The notes beneath the pieces were generated by a model. The model had not been told where the DNA came from. It did not search any database and saw nothing but the letters and a program-made list of their open reading frames with translations. 64,000 nucleotides of DNA from DTU053 sp012520115 (GTDB lineage Bacteria > Bacillota > Clostridia > Oscillospirales > Acutalibacteraceae). Shown here piece after piece: positions 34,209 to 43,097 of the stretch. The stretch spans positions 310,001-374,000 of the forward strand of contig JBMNNB010000001.1 in the NCBI GenBank assembly GCA_050953725.1. The letters are read 5' to 3'. The position numbers were made by a program, and so were the translations under genes. Numbering within the stretch: the first letter of the stretch is position 1; every line of letters starts with the position of its first letter.

Positions 34209-34418
34209 AAAGTGCCATGTAAGCGCTCGTACCCTGAATCTGGATATGACAAATCAGGCTTTTATGATGAAAAATGGAATTACATTGTGGAAAGGAGCAC
34301 ATTTCTTTAGAAGCAATCCATTGCTCTGACTGCTTTTGATGAGCAGCTTTTACGAAGACTGATTTTAAAGGTCACAGTTTCTAAGGATAAGTTTTCGTTG
34401 AATTTAAGTCGGGGTTGA
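34209..34418 (+). pseudogene. Remnant: C-terminus of a serine recombinase
   Basis: A 70-codon frame interrupted by one TAG (34308-34310) and without a start codon. It reads SGYDKSGFYDEKWNYIVERSTFL, stop, then ALTAFDEQLLRRLILKVTV and DKFSLNLSRG. The pattern FDExLxxxLxxKVTVxxDKxxxxxxxG is the typical end of large serine recombinases. The catalytic and DNA-binding parts are missing. It occupies most of the gene-free interval 34124-34674. Confidence 0.45.
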
Positions 34419-34451
34419 AGGTCACTGTAAACGAAAAACCCTGAAATGAAT

Positions 34452-34499
34452 AAGGCACTCTACTGAAATGACAATGCAGAGTGCTTTGTATTGTTTTTG
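34452..34499 (+). terminator. Terminator-like hairpin after the recombinase remnant
   Basis: AAGGCACTCT (34452-34461) and AGAGTGCTTT (34478-34487) pair around a 16-nt loop; the T-rich sequence GTATTGTTTTTG follows. Confidence 0.5.
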
Positions 34500-34560
34500 T
34501 TTAATTAACATACAAACTGCTCATAGCGATTTGGCTGGTTACTATATTTGCTCATACTAT

Positions 34561-34589
34561 TTTACTTATGGGTCGTCAATTGATATAAT
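34561..34589 (+). promoter_or_regulatory. Promoter of the chromate transporter pair
   Basis: TTTACT (34561-34566), a 17-bp spacer and TATAAT (34584-34589), about 85 nt before the first gene. Confidence 0.7.
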
Positions 34590-34674
34590 GTAAGTTCAGA
34601 ACTGAGGATACATTATGTTCCTTGCACTTTATTCTTATATTTAGATTACTTAAGAAGAAAGAGGAAGCAACCGC

Positions 34675-35256
34675 ATGAAGAAGCTTAAATTTATACTACG
34701 GTTATTAATAACCATGCTGAAAATAGGGCTGTTCACCTTCGGCGGTGGATATGCGATGATAGCTCTGCTTGAAAACGAGTTCATTGAAAAGAAGAAGTGG
34801 ATAGAAAAGGATGAATTTTTGAATATGGTCGCCATTGCCGAGTCTACACCCGGTCCGATAGCCATCAACGCAGCAACATATATCGGATATCAGACTGCCG
34901 GACTCTGGGGTGCGCTTGCAGCGACAGTTGCCGTCTGCATACCCTCTTTCATTATTATTTTTCTGATTTCATTGTTTTTTGATACCTTCCTGTCTCTCAC
35001 TTATGTCGCATACGCTTTTCGAGGAATACAGATCTGTGTTATTTATCTGATTCTCTCTGCCGGTATCCGTATGCTTAAAGGGCTTGAAAAGAATGTATTC
35101 AACTTCGGCATTCTCTTGTCCGTTATGCTGGTTATGACTGTGTTTTCGATTTTCGCCGTTGAGTTTTCGACTGTGTTTTACATTCTGATATGCGGCACTG
35201 TCGGTGTTTTCTTTTATCTTATCAGTAAACTCCGCAAAGGAGAAAAAAAGATATGA
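34675..35256 (+). CDS. Chromate transporter family protein, N-half type (CHR)
   Basis: A 193-aa membrane protein of the short-chain CHR family. The signature FTFGGGYAMIALLENEF lies near residue 20 and AIAESTPGPIAINAATYIGYQ at about 58. About five to six hydrophobic segments follow. Short CHR proteins act as adjacent pairs, and the partner overlaps this gene by 4 nt (ATGA). Known members export chromate, but many in anaerobes have an unknown anion substrate. GAGGAAG precedes ATG 34675. Confidence 0.9.
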   Translation: MKKLKFILRLLITMLKIGLFTFGGGYAMIALLENEFIEKKKWIEKDEFLNMVAIAESTPGPIAINAATYIGYQTAGLWGALAATVAVCIPSFIIIFLISLFFDTFLSLTYVAYAFRGIQICVIYLILSAGIRMLKGLEKNVFNFGILLSVMLVMTVFSIFAVEFSTVFYILICGTVGVFFYLISKLRKGEKKI

Positions 35257-35828
35257 TATACTTTAAACTTTTTTTAACATTCCTTGAAATAGGCGCAGTA
35301 TCATTCGGTGGCGGTTACGGTATGATTTCACTGATACGAGAAAAGGTGCTGATAAACAATTGGATGACTGAAAGTGAGCTGCTTAATGTCATAGCCGTTT
35401 CCGAATCAACTCCCGGACCTATTGCCGTAAATATGGCAACCTTTGTCGGCTCGACACAGGGTGGATTTTTCGGTTCATTTGTCGCTACACTCGGAGTTGT
35501 TTTGCCTTCGTTTATTGTCATACTTGTTATTGCCGTATTCATCCGCAATCTTATGAAATACAAGGGCGTCAATGCCTTTCTCGGAGGAATAAGACCTTGT
35601 ATTGTCGGGTTGATTCTGGCAACCGCATTGACTATGTTACTCGGCAACCTTGTCGGAATAAAGACCTTAAGCAGCAGCGTTGTAATAAATTTACCCGGCA
35701 TCATCATCTTCGCAATTCTGATTGCGTCGTCTCTTATCTGGAAGAAATGGAAGCACAAAGCCCCTTCACCGATTATCCTGATATTGATATCGGCAGTACT
35801 GGGTATGATTTTTTATCCTATTTTATAA
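35253..35828 (+). CDS. Chromate transporter family protein, C-half type (CHR)
   Basis: A 191-aa partner of the preceding gene. It has its own CHR signature, SFGGGYGMISLIREKV near residue 18, and AVSESTPGPIAVNMATFVGS at about 50, plus five to six membrane segments. The two halves probably form a heterodimer with opposite topology, as reported for paired short CHR proteins. The unit ends at a strong terminator. Confidence 0.9.
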   Translation: MIYFKLFLTFLEIGAVSFGGGYGMISLIREKVLINNWMTESELLNVIAVSESTPGPIAVNMATFVGSTQGGFFGSFVATLGVVLPSFIVILVIAVFIRNLMKYKGVNAFLGGIRPCIVGLILATALTMLLGNLVGIKTLSSSVVINLPGIIIFAILIASSLIWKKWKHKAPSPIILILISAVLGMIFYPIL

Positions 35829-35831
35829 TGC

Positions 35832-35859
35832 AAGAGCACGGTACTTCCGTGCTCTTTTT
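35832..35859 (+). terminator. Terminator of the chromate transporter pair
   Basis: AAGAGCACGG-TACTT-CCGTGCTCTT with a TTTTT run. Confidence 0.9.
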
Positions 35860-35904
35860 CATATTAGGGTATCATTTCTATTCATTTGCAAGTCTTGTCG
35901 TTTG

Positions 35905-36051
35905 AATGTTGATGGGGCGCTTATGATATCAAACATGGACATCTCAGATGCTTTGGGCGTATTACCTGAGCTGAAGTTGCACTGTTCTGCACTCGGGGAA
36001 AAGGCTATCCGAAAAGCCGTTGCGGCTTATAAAGGTAAAATTACTAAGTAG
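35905..36051 (+). pseudogene. Remnant: C-terminus of a NifU/IscU-type Fe-S scaffold protein
   Basis: The frame up to TAG at 36049-36051 reads ...MISNMDISDALG, VLPELKLHCSALGEKAIR, KAVAAYKGKITK. This is the end of the NifU N-domain family, whose pattern is ITNxDVADALGGLPPxKxHCSxLAxxAIxxAIxDY, including the third cluster-binding Cys in KLHCS. Similarity continues upstream of the only ATG (35923), so this is a truncated remnant rather than a 42-aa gene. The two N-terminal cysteine sites are absent. The remaining bases of 35860-36194 hold only this and one hairpin. Confidence 0.6.
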
Positions 36052-36131
36052 AAGAAGCCTATTGCAGTACAGGTTAAAATGAAGGTTATAACATATACCT
36101 GACTACTGACTCCTTTTGAAAGCTTAAAGAT

Positions 36132-36157
36132 AAAGCCTCGGTATAAACCGGGGCTTT
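36132..36157. terminator. Hairpin between the NifU remnant and the veg-like gene
   Basis: AAAGCCTCGGT-ATAA-ACCGGGGCTTT with one T-G pair. T-runs on both sides are short, so termination strength is uncertain; it could serve the minus-strand L25/Veg unit. Confidence 0.5.
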
Positions 36158-36194
36158 GTCTGTATTCGACATCTGCATACCTTCTTGTTTTGGA

Positions 36195-36443
36195 TTATTC
36201 CTCTGAAATCTCAACTATTTCAACACATTTTGTTAAGACATCGGTATATTGGACGGTGCGGCACCTGGAAAAGCCGCTGCTTCGTTCTTCAATCAGAAAG
36301 AGATGAGGATAGACGCCTTTAATTACAGCGGGTTCATTACTTAAACATATTGTGGGGCGTTTCATTAAAACGTTTATATGAATATTCGGGTTGGTATTAT
36401 ACAGTTTCTTAATTTTATCTCTGATTATGGCTAATTGAGTCAT
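36195..36443 (-). CDS. Veg-family protein
   Basis: An 82-aa small protein. The C-terminal half follows the Veg pattern, GVYPHLFLIEE...RTVQYTDVLTKCVEIVEI, against TYPSxFVI...VSYSYADxLTxTVEL in Bacillus Veg, and the N-terminal RDKIKKL fits the first helix. The middle glycine/arginine-rich strand is diverged. Veg proteins are abundant small proteins; in B. subtilis Veg influences biofilm formation. The gene overlaps the L25 gene by 4 nt, so the two are coupled. Confidence 0.65.
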   Translation of the reverse strand: MTQLAIIRDKIKKLYNTNPNIHINVLMKRPTICLSNEPAVIKGVYPHLFLIEERSSGFSRCRTVQYTDVLTKCVEIVEISEE

Positions 36444-37021
36444 TCTTCTTCAGCTTCTTGCTCCACTGGCTGTTTAGCAGAGTGTCTTTTGTCACTGATA
36501 CGCAGAACAATCTCTTCCGTGCCGACCTGCAAATCAATTTTATCACTCATCAGTTCCGGAATATCCGCAACAGTTATGACAGTCCCTACTCCAAGTCCGT
36601 CAACATCAATCGTAATTGTGTCAATCATGTTTTCAGGTAAAGCGGCATAAGGAATTTCTAACAGCATAGTTTCCAATAATCCTGTAATCTTTTCTGTGTT
36701 TTTCAGAATAATATGGATGAGGCTGTTGACTTTCTGGTCTGCCTTCAGCGCCTGGAAACTGATGTGAAGGATTTCATTGTTAAGTGTGTTAAATGATATT
36801 TCCTTAATCTGTACAGGAATAAGCTGACCGTCAAGCTCAAGTTTTAATTTGCTTCCTTCCCGTTTGTTACGAATCAGCCTGCGTGCAAGGTCCTCGACAA
36901 TCTGAAGGGAAACGGAATCCGGAAGCGGACCCCCGAAAACACTGCCGGGTACCATGCCGGCGCGTCTTAATTGCTTTGCTTTGACTGTAAAGTCCCTCTT
37001 GTTTACTTTAATGACATCCAT
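36440..37021 (-). CDS. Ribosomal protein L25 / general stress protein Ctc
   Basis: A 193-aa member of the long L25 (TL5/Ctc) family. An N-terminal 5S rRNA-binding beta-barrel (~1-95) starts with KRDFTVKAKQLRRAGMVPGSVFG, the family RxxxGKgaaRrlRxxGxvPaviYG equivalent in diverged form. A C-terminal TL5-type domain (~95-180) carries LLETMLLEIPYAALPENMIDTITIDVDGL. The acidic tail is usual. TAAGGAGG precedes the ATG. It binds 5S rRNA in the large subunit; the Ctc type is stress-related. Confidence 0.88.
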   Translation of the reverse strand: MDVIKVNKRDFTVKAKQLRRAGMVPGSVFGGPLPDSVSLQIVEDLARRLIRNKREGSKLKLELDGQLIPVQIKEISFNTLNNEILHISFQALKADQKVNSLIHIILKNTEKITGLLETMLLEIPYAALPENMIDTITIDVDGLGVGTVITVADIPELMSDKIDLQVGTEEIVLRISDKRHSAKQPVEQEAEEE

Positions 37022-37315
37022 TTGCGTTTCCTCCTTAAATGTATTTATACAAACCTACACATTCAAGTATAGGACTGTTGCCCACGCCATGGATTCTAAA
37101 AAAGAAGGACTTCTTCATATAACACTCCGCAGTGCAATACTAAAAGCCCTTCTGATAGACGGTCTTCTTTTTGATTTATATACAGTATACCACAGATGAT
37201 AAATAAAAGCAAATCGGCCTGTTTTAAGCTTTACGCTTTGCCGGTGGCCCGCCATGATTTGCTGCATTATCCGGTTTTCAGCGAAAGATATGCTTAAATA
37301 AAGGAGATTCTGCAT

Positions 37316-37423
37316 ATGACTTACAAGATATTGAAGAGTACTATCTTCACCGAAGAGATTCTTCTTAGTACGGGTAGGGTAGAGGGATATGGTTATTTCC
37401 CTATCACCCTCAACACCAATTAA
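37316..37423 (+). CDS. Possible 35-aa peptide
   Basis: An ATG with AAAGGAG 9 nt upstream opens a 35-codon frame, MTYKILKSTIFTEEILLSTG and onward. No family is recognised. The ribosome binding site is the only support. It lies in the gene-free interval 37022-37964, just left of the 235-bp repeat, and may be the start of a gene cut off by rearrangement. Confidence 0.25.
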   Translation: MTYKILKSTIFTEEILLSTGRVEGYGYFPITLNTN

Positions 37424-37455
37424 TCAAAACAATCTTTTATATCCATTAAAACTGA

Positions 37456-37690
37456 CACTCGGCACAAAAAGTGCCATGCAGGTGCCCATAATGATTATTT
37501 TTCATCTGCTTTTCGCCATTGATTTCAAGCCTAAAAGATTTGTACAAAAAGACACTCAAAAATGGGTCAGAAAAATCCCTCAACCCGTGAAAAACATGCA
37601 TCATCAAATACCCTTGAACACCCTCCCTAAAAGAAAAAAATCCGGAGCACTTTCGTACTCCGGATGTTGGTGCGAGAGACGGGACTTGAA
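37456..37690 (-). repeat. Left copy of a 235-bp direct repeat, with a 23-nt tRNA-Leu 3' fragment
   Basis: This matches 46875-47109 base for base in length, with about 21 differences counted by eye (about 91% identity). It holds a GGCAC-AAAAA-GTGCC hairpin at its left end, a complete tRNA-type terminator (TCCGGAG...CTCCGGA, 37641-37664), and on the minus strand the last 23 nt of a tRNA-Leu including CCA (37668-37690). The tRNA then breaks off into unrelated sequence. Between it and 37964 I see no gene, only two TGGCACTC repeats near 37878-37896. Confidence 0.85.
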
Positions 37691-37964
37691 GGCTCCATGC
37701 GTGTATATTCATGCAAAATATAAGGATTTGAATACTCTTGGGAAGCCCGGACAGAAGTCAGGTAAACTTTCTTTAATTCTTGATGTAATGAGAGTTGAGG
37801 GGACGCACAAGTGCCGGATGGAAAATCTTAATCATTATCACAATGTGGAATATTTATACTGAAAATCTGCTGTACAATGGCACTCCCGTGGCACTCGTAT
37901 CTGAATAATTAGCCTGAGAATGTTTATTTCACCCTATATGTTTCTTAAGGCATTTCAGTATTCA

Positions 37965-38618
37965 TTACCGCTCATAACCGTGAGCTTCGGCCAGCATCAT
38001 ATCTTTGACTTTCATCAATCTTGTTGTGGTGCTGCGCTCGTTTTCGTCAAGCTTCATTGTTATATATTTGATAGTCTCCTGATATCCCGGAATCATAACA
38101 TGCTCCAGCGCATTTACTCTGCGTCTGGTCTTTTCGATTTCAATGGCCATCAGCTGACATGATTTCTCTACCTCTGCAAGCCTTAATATCTTGGGAAACA
38201 CATCGGACAAGGATTTTATCGCATCGTCTAAGTCGCATGAAGTAAACGCATAGCCGTAAGAATAAATATCATTTTCGTCGCTTGTTCTGAGCTTTGTATT
38301 AAAGCTCGGAATCATGACGCTCATTACATTCCTCTGTTCTATTTCAAGCTGCAGCTCCTGTTTCGGCATCATCAGAGCAACATCTATGACCTCGTTTTGC
38401 ATCACACTGCGGGCAATCGCCATGTGCTTATTCGCCTCGTTTATCGCATTCTCTACTTCAATACGCAGTGCATTATTCTCACGGACCAGCTCTAAGAACT
38501 GCCGCATAAGTTCATCACGCTTATCCTTTAAGAGTTTATGTCCTCGCAAGGCTGTAACGAGCTTTCTTTTAAGGTTAGTAAGCTCCATTCTGGTAGGATT
38601 AACACTTAAAACTGCCAC
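37965..38618 (-). CDS. ntpD: V-type ATPase subunit D
   Basis: A 217-aa central-stalk subunit. It is almost entirely helical, with a long N-terminal and a C-terminal coiled-coil helix (NPTRMELTNLKRKLVTALRGHKLLKDKRDEL at the start; RRVNALEHVMIPGYQETIKYI near 170), the family signature. It rotates inside the A3B3 hexamer. It is the last gene of the nine-gene operon. Confidence 0.96.
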   Translation of the reverse strand: MAVLSVNPTRMELTNLKRKLVTALRGHKLLKDKRDELMRQFLELVRENNALRIEVENAINEANKHMAIARSVMQNEVIDVALMMPKQELQLEIEQRNVMSVMIPSFNTKLRTSDENDIYSYGYAFTSCDLDDAIKSLSDVFPKILRLAEVEKSCQLMAIEIEKTRRRVNALEHVMIPGYQETIKYITMKLDENERSTTTRLMKVKDMMLAEAHGYER

Positions 38619-38648
38619 AAAATCACCTCGATTTCAGCAGCGAATAAA

Positions 38649-40022
38649 TCAATCTTTGTCATAATATTTCTGAAGCAGTTCCTCACTGATACGTTTAAGC
38701 TCGGTGCGAGGAAGTATTTTTAACAGCTTCCAGCCGAGGTCCAGTGTTTCTTCAATGCTTATGTTAACGTCATAACCCTGGGAAACATACTGACTTTCAA
38801 ATTCATCGGCAAATTTAGCATAGAGTTTATCAATATCTGTTAAAGCAGACTCGCCGAGAATAACCATCAGCTCTTTGCAGTCTTTTCCTCTTGCATAAGC
38901 GGAAAAAAGCTGATTCATTGTGTTGGAATGGTCGGCTCTGGTTTTGCCTTCACCAATACCTTTATCCTTAAGCCTTGACAAAGAGGGCAGTACATCAATC
39001 GGGGGAGTAATGCCTTTGCGGTACAAATCACGGCTGAGAATAATCTGTCCTTCCGTAATATATCCGGTCAGGTCAGGAATCGGGTGAGTCTTATCGTCCT
39101 CCGGCATAGACAAAATCGGGATCATGGTGATGCTGCCGTCTTTACCTTTTTGCCTTCCGGCCCTCTCATAGATAGTGGCAAGGTCAGTATACATATACCC
39201 CGGGTATCCTCGTCTGCCCGGGACTTCTTTTCGTGCTGCGGATACTTCACGCAAAGCATCCGCATAGTTTGTTATATCGGTAAGTATTACAAGCACATGC
39301 ATACCTTTGTCAAAAGCCAAATACTCCGCTGCGGTAAGTGCCATTTTCGGAGTCGCAATGCGTTCGATTGCAGGGTCATTGGCAAGATTGATAAACAGCA
39401 CCGTTCTGTCTATTGCGCCGGTTTCACGGAAGCTTTCAATGAAGTAATTTGATTCTTCAAAGGTTATCCCCATTGCGGCAAATACAACTGCAAACTGTTC
39501 ATTGGTGCCCCGAACCTTAGCCTGCCTCGCTATCTGAGCGGCCAACTGAGCATGGGGAAGACCGCTTGCCGAAAAAATCGGAAGCTTTTGTCCTCGGACG
39601 AGCGTATTTAAGCCGTCAATAGCGGATATGCCTGTCTGGATAAACTCTTCGGGATAATTTCTTGCCACCGGATTAATCGGCAAACCGTTTACATCCATGC
39701 GTTTGTCAGGGATGATTTCCGGACCGTTATCGATAACCCTGCCGAGTCCGTCAAAAATGCGTCCCAGCATATCTATTGAAACTCCGAGCTCCATCTGCCG
39801 ACCCAGAAAGCGAATCTTACTGTTGGAGAGATTAATTCCCGTTGAACTTTCAAAAAGCTGGACCAGAGCGTTGGTGCCGTTTATCTCAAGAACCTTGCAG
39901 CGACGTGTTTCACCGCTTTCGAGCTCTATTTCTCCCAATTCGTTATATGAAACGTTATGCACATCCCGTACGAGCATCAAGGGTCCCGCTACCTCTTGAA
40001 TAGTTCTGTATTCCAAAGGCAT
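38649..40022 (-). CDS. ntpB: V-type ATPase subunit B
   Basis: A 457-aa non-catalytic nucleotide-binding-type subunit. It shows ARNYPEEFIQTGISAIDGLNTLVRGQKLPIFSASGLPH, which replaces a true Walker A, and later PSLSRLKDKGIGEGKTRADH. It alternates with subunit A in the head hexamer. Its start overlaps the last base of the subunit A gene (40022). Confidence 0.98.
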   Translation of the reverse strand: MPLEYRTIQEVAGPLMLVRDVHNVSYNELGEIELESGETRRCKVLEINGTNALVQLFESSTGINLSNSKIRFLGRQMELGVSIDMLGRIFDGLGRVIDNGPEIIPDKRMDVNGLPINPVARNYPEEFIQTGISAIDGLNTLVRGQKLPIFSASGLPHAQLAAQIARQAKVRGTNEQFAVVFAAMGITFEESNYFIESFRETGAIDRTVLFINLANDPAIERIATPKMALTAAEYLAFDKGMHVLVILTDITNYADALREVSAARKEVPGRRGYPGYMYTDLATIYERAGRQKGKDGSITMIPILSMPEDDKTHPIPDLTGYITEGQIILSRDLYRKGITPPIDVLPSLSRLKDKGIGEGKTRADHSNTMNQLFSAYARGKDCKELMVILGESALTDIDKLYAKFADEFESQYVSQGYDVNISIEETLDLGWKLLKILPRTELKRISEELLQKYYDKD

Positions 40023-41788
40023 TATTCTTCCTCCTTTACGATAGATTCCTGCATCTGAGCGTTCAGATTTTTCATGATTTTATCGAACTCATCATAGATG
40101 TTTTCTTCTTTTACATATTTGAATCTGCCGATCTGCTCTCTTACGGCAAGACTGGAAATAGCCTCGATATTGCCGCCGTTGTTCAGAGCTTCTAATGCTA
40201 AATCATAAAAGCTCAGAATGAGTTTCATCATTAACAACTGCTTATTCAGACTCGTGTAGGTATCCACCTCATGAAAAGCAAGCTGATGAAGAAAATCCTC
40301 GCGAATCGAACGGGCTGTTTCCATTTTCAATCTGTCGCCTGCTGACAGGGCATCAATACCCACAAGCTTAACGATTTCATCAAGCTCTGCTTCATCATGC
40401 AAAAGGCTCATGATTCTTCCTCTTAGCTGTACCCACTCAGGAGAAACATTATCTTCATACCATTTTTTCAAGGTGTCTACATACAATGAATAGCTTGTCA
40501 GCCAGTTGATTGCAGGGAAATGACGCTTGTATGCAAGCTTTGCATCAAGCCCCCAGAAAACCTTTACAATTCTGAGCGTTGCCTGAGAAACAGGCTCTGA
40601 AATGTCACCGCCCGGGGGAGATACGGCGCCGATTACAGACAATGTTCCTTCACGGTTATCGGAACCCAGAGCGATAACCCGTCCTGCCCTCTCATAAAAG
40701 CCTGCAAGACGGCTGCTAAGGTATGCCGGATATCCTTCTTCGCCGGGCATTTCTTCAAGCCTTCCTGACATCTCACGCAGGGCTTCCGCCCAACGTGACG
40801 TGGAATCCGCCATCAGAGCAACGGAATAACCCATATCTCTGAAATATTCGGCAATAGTAATACCAGTATATATTGATGCTTCACGGGCCGCAACCGGCAT
40901 GTCCGAAGTGTTTGCGATAAGCACGGTTCTTTCCATCAATGATTTTCCGGTGTGAGGATCAATCAGCTCGGGAAATTCATTAAGTACATCGGTCATCTCA
41001 TTGCCGCGTTCGCCGCAGCCGATATATACGATTATGTCTGCTTCAGCCCATTTGGCAAGCTGATGCTGCGTAACCGTTTTTCCGCTTCCGAAGGGTCCGG
41101 GAATAGCCGCTACTCCGCCCTTTGCAATCGGGAACAGGCAGTCTACGACCCTTTGACCGGTAATGAGCGGTTTATTCGGCGCAAGCTTTGTAGCAAAAGG
41201 TCTGCCTTTTCTGACAGGCCACTTCTGCATAAGCTTTACCTCAACTTCACCTTTATCCGTATCAACGATTGCTACGGTATCGGTTACGGTAAACTCACCC
41301 TTTTCAATGCTCTTTATCTTACCCTTTACAAAAGCGGGAACCATAATTTTATGCAAAACCACATCAGTTTCCTGCACGGTACCGATAATATCGCCGCCGA
41401 CAACCTCGGTGCCGACAGTTACGGTCGGCTCGAAAATCCATTTGCGCTCTCTTTTAAGAGAATGTGCTTCAATTCCGCGGGTCAGGTTGTTTCCCGCAAT
41501 TTTCATAATATCGTCAAGCGGACGCTGAATTCCGTCAAAGATACTTCCGATCAGCCCGGGACCGAGCTCAACACTCATGGGCTCGCCGGTCGACTCAACA
41601 GGCTCACCCGGCCTTAAGCCGGATGTTTCTTCATATACCTGAATGGAGGCTCTGTCCGAGCGCATTTCGATTATTTCGCCTATAAGTCTTTTTTCGCTGA
41701 CACGCACAACGTCAAACATGTTGGCATCTCTCATACCTTCGGCGACCACTAAAGGCCCTGATACCTTTAAAATCGTACCGTAACTCAT
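40022..41788 (-). CDS. ntpA: V-type ATPase catalytic subunit A
   Basis: A 588-aa catalytic subunit. Walker A GPFGSGKT lies at about 229, the catalytic Glu in GCGERGNEMTDVL, and Walker B in ALMADSTSRWAEALRE. The ~90-residue non-homologous insertion (about 115-205) that separates A subunits from F-type beta is present. ATP turnover here drives, or is driven by, ion flow through subunits I and K. Confidence 0.98.
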   Translation of the reverse strand: MSYGTILKVSGPLVVAEGMRDANMFDVVRVSEKRLIGEIIEMRSDRASIQVYEETSGLRPGEPVESTGEPMSVELGPGLIGSIFDGIQRPLDDIMKIAGNNLTRGIEAHSLKRERKWIFEPTVTVGTEVVGGDIIGTVQETDVVLHKIMVPAFVKGKIKSIEKGEFTVTDTVAIVDTDKGEVEVKLMQKWPVRKGRPFATKLAPNKPLITGQRVVDCLFPIAKGGVAAIPGPFGSGKTVTQHQLAKWAEADIIVYIGCGERGNEMTDVLNEFPELIDPHTGKSLMERTVLIANTSDMPVAAREASIYTGITIAEYFRDMGYSVALMADSTSRWAEALREMSGRLEEMPGEEGYPAYLSSRLAGFYERAGRVIALGSDNREGTLSVIGAVSPPGGDISEPVSQATLRIVKVFWGLDAKLAYKRHFPAINWLTSYSLYVDTLKKWYEDNVSPEWVQLRGRIMSLLHDEAELDEIVKLVGIDALSAGDRLKMETARSIREDFLHQLAFHEVDTYTSLNKQLLMMKLILSFYDLALEALNNGGNIEAISSLAVREQIGRFKYVKEENIYDEFDKIMKNLNAQMQESIVKEEE

Positions 41789-41803
41789 TGGTACACCCCA
41801 TTT

Positions 41804-42115
41804 CTAATTCAATATATCCGAGCCGACAGCTTTTTCAACCGCTCTTTTTACATTATTGATTCCCATACCCGTGTTTCCGAAAATACCCGGGATAAGAATT
41901 ATCGCAGGAGTGATTCTGTCCCGATATTTTTCAATTTCATCAGGTATTTTTGCGGCAAGCGCTTCGGTAATGTAGATTACCGCATAATCATTATGAGCTA
42001 ATTTTTTAAGGGTATCGACCGCAGTATCTGGGTCTTCAGTCGGATAGATTTCAAGACCCAATGCGGCAAACCCGTATATGCTGTCTTTATCACCCATTAC
42101 GGCTATTCTATACAT
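41804..42115 (-). CDS. ntpF: V-type ATPase subunit F
   Basis: A 103-aa stalk subunit with MYRIAVMGDKDSIYGFAALG at the N-terminus and a Rossmann-like VIYITEALA...ILIPG middle. The internal ATG at 42115 is the real start; it overlaps the end of subunit C by 8 nt (ATGTATAG), although the frame stays open further upstream. Confidence 0.94.
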   Translation of the reverse strand: MYRIAVMGDKDSIYGFAALGLEIYPTEDPDTAVDTLKKLAHNDYAVIYITEALAAKIPDEIEKYRDRITPAIILIPGIFGNTGMGINNVKRAVEKAVGSDILN

Positions 42116-43097
42116 AAAGCTTTCGAACCCTTTCTCTGATTGTCTGAGGTGGAAGTTCATTATGTTTGCAGGACAGAATAATCCTGACATTTTTGATTTC
42201 TGCATCTTTTGCTATATAAAAAGCAATTAACGGCTCAATGCCGAAGCTTTTATATTTTGCTTTTTCGATATGCGACATCAATATATCGTCACACCATTTT
42301 TCAAAAGCCGAATAGGATATCCCGATTTGTTCGGCAGCTTCACTGTAAGAAGTTGTTGATAAAAACTCGAGCAGTTCTTCGACGCTTTTAGATGCCGCAT
42401 CGATTAAAGCTGCTCTGTCAAGCGACTTTGTGCGGCATAAAGCCTTTTCAAGAAACTGCTTTTCTTTTTTTGTACGGGCAGAGCGCAGGGCAATTTTAAT
42501 ATTTGCCGTAACACAAATAAGCTCAGCAAGATGAATAACAAATTCGTTTTTTGTTTTTTCGGCTTTATTCATGGTTTCATTCAAAGCATAAGAATCAAGC
42601 ATAATATCTGCAAGCTGACCGTCGGATGTTTGTATCAACACGTTATAAGTTTCCGTAACCGCATCTTTTAAGAAACCCGGAAGCTCATCAAAGCTTTTAT
42701 TGAAAACAGCATGCATAATCTGCTCCGGACTGACAGTTGACGGGATGATAAAACTGGCGGTTCCGCTTGTATGTGAACTGAAAGCATTTTCGGAAACAAA
42801 CGCTTTAAGTACCGCCTTAATATTGTGAAAATCATTCTTGACAATTAAGAATTCCAAAGCGCTTAAATCCGGTGAAATCTCAGACAAAAGCTGCCAGGTG
42901 TTATTCAATTGTTTTTTCAGTACGTTGTTGACATCATCCTTATCCTCAGGATTAATCCAGCCTTTTGATTCCAGAAAATGAAGTGCTGACTGTAAATTTG
43001 GGGCAGCAATAAGCTGCTCTAAATCAGATGTTGTCAAAAGACTTAACTCGTTTACTCTGATTCTGGCAACGGCGTAAGCATAATCGGTTTCTTTCAT
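42108..43097 (-). CDS. ntpC: V-type ATPase subunit C
   Basis: A 329-aa helical subunit of the AC39/d type that links the rotor ring to the central stalk. It starts with YAYAVARIRVNELSLLTTSDLEQLI and has the C-terminal PLIAFYIAKDAEIKNVRIILSCK typical of the family. It overlaps both neighbours by a few bases (43094-43097 and 42108-42115). Confidence 0.92.
   Translation of the reverse strand: MKETDYAYAVARIRVNELSLLTTSDLEQLIAAPNLQSALHFLESKGWINPEDKDDVNNVLKKQLNNTWQLLSEISPDLSALEFLIVKNDFHNIKAVLKAFVSENAFSSHTSGTASFIIPSTVSPEQIMHAVFNKSFDELPGFLKDAVTETYNVLIQTSDGQLADIMLDSYALNETMNKAEKTKNEFVIHLAELICVTANIKIALRSARTKKEKQFLEKALCRTKSLDRAALIDAASKSVEELLEFLSTTSYSEAAEQIGISYSAFEKWCDDILMSHIEKAKYKSFGIEPLIAFYIAKDAEIKNVRIILSCKHNELPPQTIRERVRKLYV

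Noticed and set aside
37446..37712. 88-aa minus-strand frame and its 87-aa counterpart at 46865-47128, similar to each other
   Set aside because: Both read through a tRNA 3' end and its terminator, have no ribosome binding site, and most differences between them change amino acids. They are by-products of the duplicated 235-bp sequence.
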